Shown in pieces: positions 1 through 12,427 of a stretch of DNA of 64,000 nucleotides; position 1 is the stretch's first letter, and each line of letters begins with the position of its first letter. Under the pieces are notes generated by a model. That model was not told where the DNA came from. It saw nothing but the letters and a program-made list of their open reading frames with translations, and made no database searches. This DNA is from Bedellia somnulentella (taxonomy: Eukaryota > Arthropoda > Insecta > Lepidoptera > Bedelliidae), in contig OY755172.1 of NCBI GenBank assembly GCA_963576735.1, positions 6,200,001 to 6,264,000 of the forward strand, given 5' to 3'. The position numbers and the translations under genes were made by a program.

Positions 1-132
1 AAGTGCCAGTTATGGGTGATTTTGTGTATGTGGGTGTGTAATCCTTTTGACCCTTTAGTCGGTAATGAAAAGGAAGGGGCATAAAATACTGAAATTTTAT
101 CGAAGCGCAACAAAAGTCAGCAGTCTAATAGT

Positions 133-350
133 AGTATCCAGAGCTTAAGAAAATTTAATTCCTCAGCCACTTTTGAAAATTGTGTGGGTTAGGAATTGTA
201 AAATTAAGGTTGTTGGTGATGTGCCTAACCACACCTTTTACTCGTACCAATTACCTGTTTTACAACCATTTCCCCATTTAGCTTGAGGAAGTTTTAATTC
301 CAAAGCTCTACCCTTTTCTGGGATTTATAGCCGTGAGTGTAAGAATCTAT
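133..350. repeat. SINE-A, two opposed 3' halves
   Basis: A minus-strand 3' half (CCAGAGCTT...GGTTGTTGGTGATG) runs directly into a plus-strand 3' half (TTTCCCC...TATAGCCGTGAGT), joined near 240. SINE-A in general is ~250 bp, starts GCTGTGTAGTGTCGGCTTAG, has a B-box-like GGTTGGAGACCC and ends TATAGCCGTGAGTAT then (ATGT)n. Confidence 0.7.
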
Positions 351-509
351 GTTAGTTTTTATTCACAATCATTTACAAGAAAAACTATTAAAAAGATAAT
401 TCTTCTGAAATCTCGTTTAGCTTGAAAATAAAAAGCTCTATTATCAAAATATTTATTGAACGTTTCTGAATCTCAGTAAAACTGAATAACCCAATAGGTT
501 AATTTTGTG

Positions 510-846
510 TAACCCGCCTGAAAAGCAGAAGATCGTGAGTTCCAATCCTGGGTCGGGCCTACACCAATTTGTCTGTGTTATGTTATGTGTGTCATGGTTG
601 TTAACAGTGAGGGAAAACATCGTGAGGAAATCCACATGGCTGAGTTGTACTTAGTCATGTGACAGTGTATTCGTACAAAACGGCGATAGGCCTGCCCCCT
701 ATCAAGTGAGTGCACTGTCTAAGCAAAACGTGGGTACCTTTCTCTGGACACTAGATGGCGCTGCCATGTGAGTTCAGAAGTATTGGTACCTCTGCCAACC
801 CCTTCGGGGATAAACGGCGTGAACGTTTATGTTATGTTATGTTATA
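510..846 (+). repeat. SINE-B, near full length
   Basis: tRNA-derived SINE with body TCGGGCCTACACCAATTTGTC ... GGCGTGAACG and a (TTATG)n tail. TTAATTTTGTG at 499-509 and 847-857 is the duplication. The A box region is truncated; a B-box-like GTTCCAATCCTGGG remains. Confidence 0.9.
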
Positions 847-1065
847 TTAATTTTGTGAAACTAGAACAGCTTATCTGAAACTAATTTTTTCGGGTTTTCA
901 AGAACATAATTAAATTGACAATACTTAATAGTAAATTCAAATTTAAAAAAAAATCTCCATCTTTTCATCTCATCATGTGAACGTTTAAGTTGTAAATCTA
1001 TGGTAAATATAGTTTTTTTTAAGCTTTGTTTGGTAGCAATTTACAGGCATCTTAATAATGTAAAT

Positions 1066-1559
1066 CAGGGGTGGGCAAACGGTTGATCGCACGCTTTTCT
1101 AAAAATGTACTGACGAGTTGGGCTAATTCCAATAACAGTGGTCTTTTCACCAGTCAAAATACCATTATTTAAAGTGCGTTCATAAAAACATTTTATTTTA
1201 CACGCGTAACTTTAAGAAAATACTTGTCAACAAACAACCTTTCACTGCGAAAATATCGATAATAAATAAGAAGGCACCAGATGTATTTGTGGCTGTACTA
1301 TGCACATGTGCCGGTAAAAATACTCTTAGTTCATGTGATTGGCTTCATACTTATTTTAAGTAGTTATTAGTTACTAACTTGTATAATAAGAAACTATACT
1401 TCTTTAATTGTAAATAAAATTATATTTAAAAAGTAATATTTGCGCAACACCTACAATAAACGATTGAACATAAAAAAATATTGTCTTATTGCAAGTCGAT
1501 CGCTTGTCGTCTCAATTTATTGATATAGATCGCCATTAGTGCAAGTCTGCCCACCCCTG
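1066..1559. mobile_element. hAT-like MITE with perfect 8-bp target duplication
   Basis: 494 bp with terminal inverted repeats CAGGGGTGGGCAAAC and GTCTGCCCACCCCTG (one mismatch over the outer 15). It is flanked on both sides by ATGTAAAT (1058-1065 and 1560-1567). An 8-bp duplication and CAGGGGTGGGC ends are diagnostic of the hAT superfamily. There is no transposase, so it is non-autonomous. The perfect duplication suggests a fairly recent insertion. Confidence 0.92.
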
Positions 1560-1819
1560 ATGTAAATAAACAAATTAATGTTTGTTGATTTACTACAGTA
1601 ACTATCATTAATCCAGTAATTGGAATTCACCTCAAAATTATTTTTTATTAAATTTCATTTCAGTTAATATTTTATTATAAATTTTACGTTACTTGTATTT
1701 AATTTATGTTAGTATATAATTTACAAATTGTCACATATATTGTTTCCGTACATACAAGTATTTTAAAAACAGAAACACTAAACCAAATCTAAAACGTTCT
1801 TATGAAGGCGAAAGTCCGC

Positions 1820-1956
1820 AGTGAAAAGAATAAAAGAGCATGTCTGAGAAGAATGATGAATGTGACAGAAGCAAGAGAGATTTGTCAGGATCGTACAAAG
1901 TGGCGATCTTTTTTCTCTCCCTCCCCAGATGGGAACATCGGGCGTGAGTATAAGTA
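1820..1956 (+). repeat. RTE-like LINE 3' relic
   Basis: GCATGTCTGAGAAGAATGATG then encoded REICQDRTKWRSF and the end GGGCGTGAGTATAAG. The 'QDRxxWRS' ending is typical of RTE-type ORFs. No RT is present. Confidence 0.55.
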
Positions 1957-1960
1957 AGTA

Positions 1961-3236
1961 AGCATTTGAATACTAAACCACTTATAGACCCAAAAACTAA
2001 TAAATAGGGTCTCTCGTTCCGCCCTGTAAAACGCACCACACCGAACCAATATCAAAGCAAACAATTTTGTATTCAAACAATACGTTGTTCGTAGAAGTAT
2101 GATGTCTTTTTGATTACAAACGAGCATACAGTTGATCTTTCAATACATATTCGTGGTGGACCATCAATTGTATTATATCTACGTACGAGTATTACCAAGT
2201 TTCTGTTTTAGCAAAAGTGAAAACCAGAATAATGAAATGTTTTCCACAATTAATAGAAAATAGAAGCGGAGGATCGAATTAGAGATATAATAAAATGTGA
2301 CAATAAAAATGCGCGGTAACTAAATATATATATATCTTAAAGTAAATTGATATCGTTTTAATTTAGTGTTACCTTTAGATTAATAAACGTTTCGTGATTG
2401 ATTGCATTTCGTATATTACAACAGATACTTTTACTGAAAACAAATTATAATAAGAGTTTACTTGACATAATGTGCAAAATGACTATTGCAATATCGTTAC
2501 AAACGAAAACTCTTATTACGTTAAATTTAATAAAGAATCACCAAAAGACTAAAGGTCTTTATAATCTTAATGTATGCTTTAATAAAGTCACGAAGTTTCT
2601 ATCTTTCTAATTGTTTTTATTTCGTCTTAAAACAAGCGAAGATCGTCGACAAATCCCGACTGAAAGTTTTCCGTTTGTTCGCTTTTGACCTTAGCGCTCG
2701 TAACCACGGTCAGTGACCTCATCTCTTCTATACAGGGGTCAAGTAAAGGTTGTATTTTCAGTATCAAAAACGTACACCATCCCAACTAAAATACAAAAAG
2801 GTACACACATACATTAAATCACCACTATATCCCTTATGGGGAAAGACAGACTTATAGAATTAGAAAAATCTCAAGTATTTACTTTATTAAAATAGCAAAA
2901 ATACCAAGCCAATAGCAATGTTTTAAGTAACAGAACACACACGAAAAATTGCGTTTGTCGTTAATGTAAAATGCATACGATATAAATATCCTGCAACCTA
3001 AGAAAAGCGTAAGTCACAATTTTGAATCAACAATTCGTTGACTAAAACCAAGAAGAAAACAATTTGGATGTTCAGTTTCAATCACATTGGCAGACCCAGA
3101 ATTTGGTCGCCTCGTACATCACACGTGGAGATGATTTAGTGCCATTCGAATACTATATAACAAGAACTATAATTTACACATGTATAATCAATTGCTACAA
3201 TCTTATTAGAGGTAAGTCCTTTCCCATTCTATGGAC
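1961..3236. other. no gene seen
   Basis: AT-rich. A very worn SINE-A-like stretch may lie at 2795-2880 (ACTATATCCCTTATGGGG). An (AT)n run sits at 2322-2333. Short frames here have stops and no domain content. Confidence 0.6.
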
Positions 3237-3247
3237 ATAATGGAATA

Positions 3248-3497
3248 CATACATACATACATATACTCACGGCTATAAATCCCTAGAAGGGGTAGCCAGA
3301 GCTAAGGAATTAGAAATCCCTCAGCCACTTTTGGAAGTTGCGTTGGGAAAAGATGGTAAAGATAAAGGTTGTTGGTGATGGGTCTCCAACCGCATCGCCC
3401 GAAATTCCCTTAAAAAGCCCCAATTCCGTTAGTCGCCTCTTATGTGCACCCACCGGAAGAAATGGGGTACTGCTATTCTAAGCCGACACTACACAGC
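3248..3497 (-). repeat. SINE-A, full length
   Basis: Complete copy flanked by ATAATGGAATA (3237-3247 and 3498-3508). Confidence 0.92.
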
Positions 3498-3776
3498 ATA
3501 ATGGAATATAAATACAAAATGATTAACAAACGAATTAATTTTGAATATGCTACTAAGACCTAACTAATAATGAAGCAGCTAATTGTTCCTTAGTTAGTTA
3601 AGAAACCGCTGAAGCAGTACTGGTAATTATCTGTGGAAACTTTTAATGACCATGTTGTTAATACAGTGTTATAATTGATAAGTTTAAGGCAAATACTGTA
3701 TAGCATCAGCCCAGAATAGCACAAAGGTACTTCTACCGCAGTTAGCGTGAATTAAACAATAAAGTGCAAGAAATAT

Positions 3777-3938
3777 GGATGTCGTAAGAGGCGACTAAGG
3801 ACATGGGGCCTTTTAAGTGGTTTTTGGGCGATGCGGTTGGAGACCTATCATCAACAATACTTTATTACTATCATCTTCCAAATTTTTCAGAGGAGTTTCT
3901 TGCTCTGAAGCTCTGGCTACCGTGAATATATGTATGTA
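3777..3938 (+). repeat. SINE-A, 5'-truncated
   Basis: Begins at GTCGTAAGAGGCGACTAAGG and runs to the tail CCGTGAATATATGTATG. Confidence 0.85.
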
Positions 3939-5235
3939 ATGTATCTAAATATGGTGATACTATTATAGAACAAACTTTTGGTAAAAAGATAAAAAACTGT
4001 CGTTTTATAAAATATAATTAAAATTAAAGATAATAAAGGCTGGCTGACGCAGACTCAAAAAACTTTCAACAACATTTAAATACTCAGAAAAATATAACCA
4101 TTTGTTACATTGACTATAGTTAAATGACTAACCAGTAGTTAAATCGTAAATCCATTTTGGTTCGATATTTGACCATTAGTTACTCTAACCACGGGTCAAA
4201 AAATGCATTTTGCTGATATTTAACTAATAGTTACGATATTTAACAAATTGTTGAGTTAACTACGGATCAAAAAACTGGCCCTAAGTGTTGAACCATACTC
4301 TCTGCCAACTCCGAGAGAATCAATAATATGAAAACAAGTACTCACTTATTTCTTCGACGAAAATCACGTTGTCGACATAGTAATTTTATTATATATACGT
4401 TTTCGACTCGACTCGACTACGAAAAGTGAATAAGGAATTAAAAATATTCCGTAGCTCTGGCTACCCGAAGGGGTTTATAGCCGTGAGTTATAAATCTATG
4501 TATGTATGAATACAATAAATACTTTGTAATAGGGATATTTTTCTATAAAAGAAACACAATAAACGAAAATAACAAGGTGTATTTCCTAGTAAACCGTAAA
4601 CATATTTCTCTGGTTAATAAACCGTAAATATAAAAGATAATTTCGTTTTCCTCATGCTGCTAACAAACTATCCATCGTATATTTACTTCCTACTAATACT
4701 CGTTGTGAACTGTTGTGGAACATACGAGCAACCATTAAACCAAACGACGCTTTACATTCAAAGGGGCTCCCTTTTACACAAAATACAATAATTTTTCAGC
4801 AAATCCTGAAATAGGTATATGTTCTTTCAGACTAAACTGTTTTAAGTTTAATCCAACTTAATGGACTGACTGTAATATCAAACAGAATTGTGATGTTTCA
4901 GTAGTGGGTGATAGCACAAGTATAGTTTTGCTAATTGGGAACAGATAAAAAAATGGTGGCACCAGATTTTAAAGGCACTAGATTTTTTAATCACTACACA
5001 TTACAAACGAATACGTGGGTATTACGATGTGTTTAATATCCACAATCGATGTTTTAAATGTAAACCGATATTAAGTGACTACTCTGAAGCAGAGAGAAAT
5101 TTAATAATACCAGTATTTTTATAAATAACTAAGATATATTAAAGCTAAGTCCAAAAACAGGTTCTAAATTTGATATTAAATAAGTGGTGAATTAAAAATA
5201 AACGTCAAGAATATTATAAACGTGGATTACTAACT
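3939..5235. other. no gene seen
   Basis: Apart from the SINE-A scrap at 4451, 4090-4275 holds irregular repeats of GTTAAAT/TTAACTA and GGTCAAAAAA, perhaps a worn MITE. The rest is AT-rich single copy. Confidence 0.55.
4451..4508 (+). repeat. SINE-A 3' fragment
   Basis: GTAGCTCTGGCTACCC through TATAGCCGTGAG and a short (ATGT)n tail. Confidence 0.75.
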
Positions 5236-5237
5236 TA

Positions 5238-5267
5238 TAACATAACATAACATAACATAACATAACT
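5238..5267. repeat. (ATAAC)n run, probable SINE-B tail remnant
   Basis: Five ATAAC units, the reverse complement of the SINE-B tail, without a recognisable body. Confidence 0.6.
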
Positions 5268-5537
5268 AATTTATATTATAAATAATTATTAAACACCTAT
5301 CATACATAATAGAGTTATAGAAATATGGTATTAAAATTCAATGTTTTCTAGCAATTCTCTTGTTTCTAATTACTTATCTAAAAGTTAATGACTTTTTAAA
5401 ATTTGTGTTGTAACTCTGGTAAGAATGTAACTTATAATAAGAGTACACCGCGTAAAGCTGATAGTAAACCTTATTTCCGCATTATTTTTACTTGTAACGT
5501 TATCAAACCTAGTAACACATATAATTTCAGAATTTCT

Positions 5538-5603
5538 CGTGATGTTCAGAAGTACTAGCATCTCTGCCAACCCCTTCGAGGATATACGGCGTGAACATTT
5601 CAG
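5538..5603 (+). repeat. SINE-B 3' fragment
   Basis: GATGTTCAGAAGTACTAG to ATATACGGCGTGAAC. Confidence 0.75.
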
Positions 5604-6680
5604 TTTGAGTTGAGCATTTTTATAATAACCTGAATAAAATGTAGTTAAAAATGACAACTAAGAAAATATTGCTACATGCCTAGAAATACTGTGGTCCGCT
5701 TAGGTTAGATGAAATGTGTTGTTTTGCTTTGTAACCTCGCTCGGATTTCCTTTGTATAGAGAAATATTTTGGGTAGGTGGGTGGTGTGAGTATATAGAAT
5801 TTCTATATTTTGTTAATAATTTAACTTAAGCGCGCCAGAAATTCAAGGTTTTATGTTATTACTTTTGAATCCGTATAGATCTCAGAACAATGGAAACGAG
5901 TGTCTTGGCGTGGGATCTTCAGTCAGGTGTCTTCCATTTTAAAAAAAAAGTACGTTCACCTATGATGCAATTTTTAAACAATTTTGACAGTTTGATTTTT
6001 AAGAACCCGAATATGGTATTTATTTTAGATAAATCCAATTTTATTTTTTTATCACGTAAGGTAAGGTTTCGTGGAAATACCCATTTGAAACATTAAACAC
6101 TGAATATGTTTGAAATTAAAAGTATAAATTGTTTAACTACAAAAAACATTATAATTAAGCAGGAATATATCATCAGTATAAATGATAATTTGTTGCATTA
6201 AAGTAGTCTTTTTTATGAAACGCAACGGTTAAAGATTGCTTTTCCTTTGCTACAAAACCTCTCAACAACTTAAAATCACGCGAGAAATAAAGATTTGAAT
6301 TTCCAAATAGCTGTCTCGCTGAACTCACGAAAATGGACATCTCAATTTCCAAGCATTCTTCTTTTAGAATTTACTTGCAATAAAATCCATAAGTCTGCGC
6401 CATCAAACATAACTTTAGTTGAAAGCGATAGATTGTAACTCCATGAATTGATTACCCCAAGTGCAGTTACTGACAAAGTTTAAGCACCTTCATACATTAT
6501 GAATACCAATTTCTTGAAGAAAATGTAAAATCATGTACTTTCAATCTACATTACGGGATTTCGTTGACTAACATTTGTATGATAACCGGTCACTGTTTAA
6601 AAAATATATATTAAAACTGATACTGACACATTATTTGAATGTTTTTGACATGAAAACCTCATGTGGGGATTATTATTTAT
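5604..6680. other. no gene seen
   Basis: AT-rich; a 68-codon frame at 5890-6096 starts METSVLAWDLQSG but has no domain or splice support. Confidence 0.55.
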
Positions 6681-6834
6681 AAATAAAAGATAAATAAAGG
6701 AAAGAAAAATTTAAGCACTGAAAGTCATTGACACTGTAGCTCAATTGGCAGAGCGACGGGGGCGTATACCCGAGGTCGCGGGTTTGAACCCCGCCGGTGT
6801 CGAAATTTTTCTTTCCTTTATTCATCTTTTATTT
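6681..6834. repeat. 32-bp inverted arms flanking the tRNA-like sequence
   Basis: 6681-6712 and 6803-6834 are inverted copies with one mismatch in 32 bp. The right arm abuts the tRNA-like 3' end; the left arm ends 17 bp before its 5' end. Transcribed as one RNA, the tRNA-like fold would sit on a 32-bp stem. Confidence 0.9.
6730..6802 (+). tRNA. tRNA-like sequence (probable pseudo-tRNA)
   Basis: Seventy-three bases fold as a tRNA in most arms: acceptor GACACTG/CGGTGTC (one G-U), D stem GCTC/GAGC with a GG-containing loop, T arm GCGGG-TTTGAAC-CCCGC, variable loop AGGTC, discriminator G. A box (TAGCTCAATTGGC) and B box (GGTTTGAACCC) are good, and a TTTTT Pol III stop begins 4 nt after the end. 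The anticodon stem does not pair in standard register (ACGGG with ACCCG); it pairs only as CGGG/CCCG around an 8-nt loop. A functional anticodon therefore cannot be assigned. It sits between two inverted arms. Confidence 0.45.
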
Positions 6835-8959
6835 ATTATTGACACATTATGTTCAGAAGTATTTACTGCGTTAACTTTTGGCTATACTATGGTTTCATTT
6901 AAAAAGAGTTTATTTTTTTCTATCAATGACTTAACTGACAGCTGAGAAAAAGGGGGTATTAAATAATTCCGCCTCATTTATTATTATCAGCCAGAGGTAA
7001 AGAATTAACGATGCAACGAGATCAAAATAACACCGAATATATTTAAAAATAGGTAAGATATTTGTAACTCCATCTGGACGGAATGTATTCTAAATACTAT
7101 AGATAATTTTTAAGGAAACATTGTATTGCAAAAATGCATCCAAAGTCTTTTTTTAATTTTCTAGAAACACGCGGAAATATAAACTTTCCTTAAATTAAAA
7201 AAGATTGTTTTTCTTTTATTATTCACAGTATTTCGCTTGCCTTCGCTCAAAGTGGCAATGGCAATCCAAATTTCTGCACATTATACTCATAAAAAGTTAA
7301 TTTACTTTGTTTCTACAGTCAAAATACAAAAGTGATTTTATAAAAGTATACGTGTATTAAAATATCAGGTAGAAAGATATTATACAAAGTATAGCAGTTT
7401 GCTGTAAGCGAAATGCAGGCAAGCCTTTAGAATATCAAAAAATATTCAACATTCGTGTTTAAAAATGCAATTTAGAAAATTAAGCTTGCATAACATTGTT
7501 CGTTAAACGCTAAATGTGGATAAGTTGGTTACTAAAATAAAAGTTACTGAATGCAGATAGCTTCTGGTTTTGGCACACATTTTATCAAATGAGGTCGTTT
7601 AAATATAAAATAATACTGTCATAATTTTGTTTCACAATGAAAAGTAGATGTTATTTTTAGTTACGAGAAGTGTGATTTAGTAAACATATTCACATACATT
7701 TACACATATATATAACAAAAGATAATAAAATAAGGGATAGTTTTAATGGTTCGGTAGTCAGTCACTTAAAACTTCCAAACCTCTAAGTTGCCTCTTACGA
7801 CAATTCGGTATGCAAAGTTTTACTAAATTGATGCTGATTACAAAACCATTTCGAGATATTATGGTTATAAACAATATTTTTTTGAAATTATATCAATTGA
7901 AGCTAAGATGACTGTTATTTTATCAAAAAACTGTAACAGTGTTTGACCTTCAATGTTGTTTCAAAGACATACGGTTTTGCAGTTTATTAATAAAATATCG
8001 AAAATCATAGGTTTGTTTAGTATAATATCGTAATAATTTCATTTGACATCACAAATTCGTATTATGTTTTGCAATCAGCAACATTTTTATAAAACATTTT
8101 GCTTCATTTGCATGTCGCTACGTGATTTTATCAATCGATGACGTCATTAAGTACAAACGTTGAACAATCTTTAAAAAATCATAACTTTACAATTACTCAT
8201 TTTAAATGGAAAATATATAAATTAGTCTTTTATTTTCGTGTTTACTATCGAATAAAAATATTTAATAAATACCAAAAAAAGACTTTGCATGCCGGAAAAC
8301 CGTGTTAATAACATTCTAAGCCGACATTACTTATCTATATCAAATCATGTTAACTAACGTACACTATGTTATTATAAACGGATAGCAAAAATACTAAAAC
8401 TGTAAATGCATCTGCTTATATCTAGCAATGTGTAGATTAATATAGTTTCTTTGCAATTCTAACATTTAGTTGTTGATTGAGTGAGTGTGGAGCAAACTTT
8501 CTTTCATACCGGGAGAAATAACTAATTTCATAGTCTTTATTATATTCGATTAGCTTCAATATTATTTCAAGATCAACCACACAATTTACTTTTTTAGGTT
8601 TGATAGTTGTGACAAGCATGTTAAAGAATATTTAAAAAAGATAAATGATATCTGTAAAATGACATGTGCATCAATAGAATATAATATTATATAATAAATC
8701 CGACCCAATACCAATATGATTCCATGAAGTTACATTTTTTTGTGAAATCTGCGTTTAGGCATACACTTTTTTTAAATAATGAGTAAGAAATATTTCATCA
8801 TCATGAAAACCAACTATTCCCCATATTAAACAATAGTGAAATAGAAAATAACTATCGATTTAATCCAAATAATCCTCGGTCACTTAAACAAGATACAACG
8901 TTACTAAATCAAAACAAGTAAAAGAGACTAAGACTGTTCGATGTAACGTTGTAATATTA
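6835..8959. other. no gene seen
   Basis: AT-rich DNA. Two tiny minus-strand SINE-A-like scraps at 7764-7810 (TTGCCTCTTACGA) and 8310-8332 (CATTCTAAGCCGACA). Confidence 0.55.
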
Positions 8960-9300
8960 AAAAAAAGAGAACCGCGTGCAAGCCAGGGGCTGCCAACCGG
9001 GCTCTGATCAACAAGTGCGTTGACACTTCAGGTCGACGACGCTCAACTCGAGAGACCTCCTCGACATGAAATTCCGTTTCTTAACGTCTATTTCCGAAAC
9101 AGCCTCTTCGCCGATAGCAATTTATTGGAGAGATCGTAATTACCCCCTTTTCTGACTCGATAATGAATCACTTTGTTATTTCATCGTTCGTTGCCTGTAC
9201 TTAATTAGAGATTTGTACGAATCTTCAGTTGTTCCATTTATTTGATTGCGCCAATCAATTTATTGGGATGCCGACAAACGATACTCTTTTTTCATGTCGA
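8960..9300. promoter_or_regulatory. candidate conserved non-coding segment
   Basis: Mixed-composition sequence with no repeat match, no long frame, and homeodomain-like TAATTA/ATAATGAATC and CCAAT motifs. Flanked by plain AT-rich DNA. Presumably in a downstream CNG intron. Confidence 0.2.
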
Positions 9301-9839
9301 ATACTAGTAAAGATTTATTTAATAAGTCGGTTTTAGCAAAGGATATATCTTTGTTCACAATTGCTATTTTATTTACTTAACGTTATAAAACATCTATGAA
9401 AAACAATATTCGATGGAAAATGGCTATATTGATTAAAAGGGGGTTCCATTAACCGTACTGGAATCAACTTATTTAAATATTTAAATAATATTTATTTTTA
9501 AAATAGGTGCAATAATGGTAGACGATAATAAATAGCTTGGCAATTTACCACTAAACCAGCCTTTGACAAAATTTGACACATTGTGCTGTTGATGACACAA
9601 TGATTATTATAAAAAATATCTATTGCCAACTATGTTCCACATATAAGATCAAATATTACATAAAACATGAATAATTTAATGACTAAGAATAAATAAAAAG
9701 GGATGTGAAAGCCATGTTAATTAGTTATAGTTTAATATCGTCAGAAATAAATAGCCATTAAAATAAAAGTTAAAACTTATTAAATGCATCATGATGATTA
9801 AAGATGTTACAAGAAATAACATTGAACTAAACTTGAAGT

Positions 9840-10245
9840 ATTAATGTAAGTAGTGTTACCATATTCAATTAAAATATTACAAACTTCGACAAACATCGTC
9901 TAAAGCATTTGAAATAACTAAACGCGACACGGCGTCGAGCGCACCACCACGGACTCCCATTAATTCTGTTCGAAAGGATATTACCATCAGAAATAATAGG
10001 CAAGTAAGAATTTTACTAATATTGTAACATCAGGATGATCAAAGACTTTATATGTGAATAAAACAGCATCCTACATTGATAGTAAAACTAAACATGAAGC
10101 ATTAGTCTAAGTAGTGTTACCATATTCAATTAAAATATTACAAACTTAGACTAGCATCGTGAAGCAATTGAAATAACTAAACGCGACACGGCGTCGAGCG
10201 CACCACCACGGAACTCCCATTAATTCTGTTCGAAAGTGTTCAGCT
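9840..10245. repeat. diverged tandem duplication of ~245 bp
   Basis: 9840-9985 and 10085-10240 share blocks including AAGTAGTGTTACCATATTC, GAAATAACTAAACGCGACAC and GCGTCGAGCGCACCACCACG, then CCCATTAATTCTGTTCGAAAG. The second copy has one extra A in the last block. No open frame or splice site is shared, so the function is unknown; the GC-rich core is unusually well kept. Confidence 0.8.
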
Positions 10246-10850
10246 GAGTAGCAGAGGCGACATTCATACATTATTCACTACGTAAAATGTTTCGTTTGCG
10301 GACTCCATATAATCTCGACATGTGCCGACACTTCTGTCGGGGTTACACTATTAATAGAATAGCATTATTTTTTGTATAGATATTTATAAAGTGGATTTTT
10401 AAGATTACAAAGATTTTTTTTAAAATTATAAAGATAAAATGCGTTATAATTATTAATATTTACTAATTAAATTATATGAGACTGTGAAATCAATGCTTAA
10501 GTAAGGACTTCTCAAACTCTCGTATGGGTCGCAATTTGGATTCAAGATGAGGATCAATTATTGTAGAAAGAAATTTAATAATTCAATGCCATATTAAACT
10601 TGCTTTTCGTAAAGTTTAAAGTAAATTTATGAATGATTCAATCTCAGATACAAGGAGCTAGACCTTTGGCCTCTAAAAGTATGCCTCTTAATCAAATAAA
10701 GCGGGCGAGTGAGGCCTTATAAAGATAGTATATAGATTGCCAAACGTATCAATTGCATGTAAGACAAATCTCCACCCAATAAGAAAAACATGGCAAAAGA
10801 TAATTCCATTCTAAGTTGACAAATAATTTTAACCAAAACAGGTCAAAGAA

Positions 10851-11206
10851 GGTCCAGTGGGTAGAACACCCGCCCGAAAAACAGAAGGGCGTGAGTTCCA
10901 ATCCTGGGACGGGCCTACACCAATTTGTCTTTTCTAAAGTCATATGTGTGGTTAATTTATCATGGTTGCTAACGGTGAGGGAAAACATCGTGAGGAAACC
11001 CACATGGCTGAGTTGTACTTAGTCATGTGACAGTGTATTCGTACAAAACGGCGATAGGCCTGCCCCCTGTCACGTGAGTACACTGTCTAAGCAAAACGTG
11101 GGTACCTTCTCTGGAAACTAGATGGCGCTTGCCATGTGAGTTCAGGAGTATTGGTACCTCTGCCAACCCCTTCGGGGATAAACGGCGTGAACGTTTATGT
11201 TATGTT
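10851..11206 (+). repeat. SINE-B, full length
   Basis: AGGTCAAAGAA at 10840-10850 and 11207-11217. The head has GTGGGTAGAACACCC (A-box side) and GTTCCAATCCTGGG (B box). Confidence 0.93.
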
Positions 11207-11217
11207 AGGTCAAAGAA

Positions 11218-12155
11218 ACAAATACCTACAACTAAAAACAACTGTAATACTTTAAATTATATTTACAAATCTATTTCATTTCTCATAAGACGGTTTAAAA
11301 GATAATTACAAGACTTTTCTCTTAATACTCAACGCGCGGGCCGAGCCATGCGGGTATACATTTGTGCTTGGCTTTTGATGGCTTCACAATATCCTGAGGC
11401 TTTTGAATTCAAAGTGCTTTGCATACAGTGAATAATTCTTCGTCACATTTTACGCTTGCGGTAACAATGTAATTTACCTTAACTTCCTTTTATGTTTCAA
11501 GACAACGTATTAGGAAGGAAAAATAATATGTTTGGTTTTTTATCCTTGTAAGATACATTAAGGCTGTATGAAGTATATTTTAAATTCAGTTAGACCTACA
11601 GAGATATTACAATGTTGAGTGGCTGTTTCGCATTTTTAAAATAAAGGGTTATTCAATAAATGGATTTGTTGTGAATGTACGAATTAATATTTTCTTATTT
11701 TTGTTATGTGTCTGATTTTCTAACTAATGCAGCAGTACATCACTGCTAATTCGTTAATCATATTGTCTATGTAATTTTATTCCTTATAGAGCGAATAATA
11801 TGCAAGAAAAATCGCAGTATATTTTAAGACCTTACTTTTGTTGTGGCGGCTTTGGTTTTTTTTTCTAGTATATTATAATTGTTAATTAAACTAAATAAAA
11901 TAGTTATAAGGTCTAATATTACCGATAAAAAAAGTCACTAGAAGATAAAACTATGTAAAGATATTTCATAGAATTCGCTCAAAGCATTGGAGTACAATTA
12001 CTCAACAACCGAAAGGTATAACCTGTAAGTTATTCTTAAACAGAGCAGTTCACCTGTTACACCTGTGACGCACACCTTAAACCACGACACATTGCAATAA
12101 AGTTCAAATACACATTTATGACGGAGGCTAAAAAAACAATAAAATATAAATGTAA
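11218..12155. other. no gene seen (CNG intron, 3' of 12453)
   Basis: No downstream CNG exon could be read here: no S6-like or cyclic-nucleotide-binding motif on the minus strand. Confidence 0.5.
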
Positions 12156-12167
12156 TTGAAGAGAATA

Positions 12168-12427
12168 GCTGTGTAGTGTCGGCTTAGAATAGCACTACCC
12201 CATTTCTTATTTCTTCCGGTGGGTGTACGTAAGAGGCGACTAACGGACTTGGAGCTTTTTAAGGAATTTTTGGGCGATGCGGTTGGAGACCCATCACCAA
12301 CAACCTTTGTACTACCATCTTTTCCCCACTCAACTTCCAAAAGTGGCTGAGGAATTTGTTATTTCTCAGCTCTGGCTACCCCTTATAAGGATTTATAGCC
12401 GTGAGTATATGTATGTATGTATGTATG
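12168..12427 (+). repeat. SINE-A, full length, next to the CNG donor site
   Basis: Complete copy with the 12-bp duplication TTGAAGAGAATA at 12156-12167 and 12428-12439. It is antisense to the channel gene, in the intron that starts at 12452. Confidence 0.95.

Noticed and set aside
6730..6802. Functional tRNA gene
   Set aside because: The anticodon stem cannot pair in the standard register, so no anticodon can be assigned with confidence.
6745..6945. 66-codon frame starting MAERRG
   Set aside because: It is a read-through of the tRNA-like sequence.
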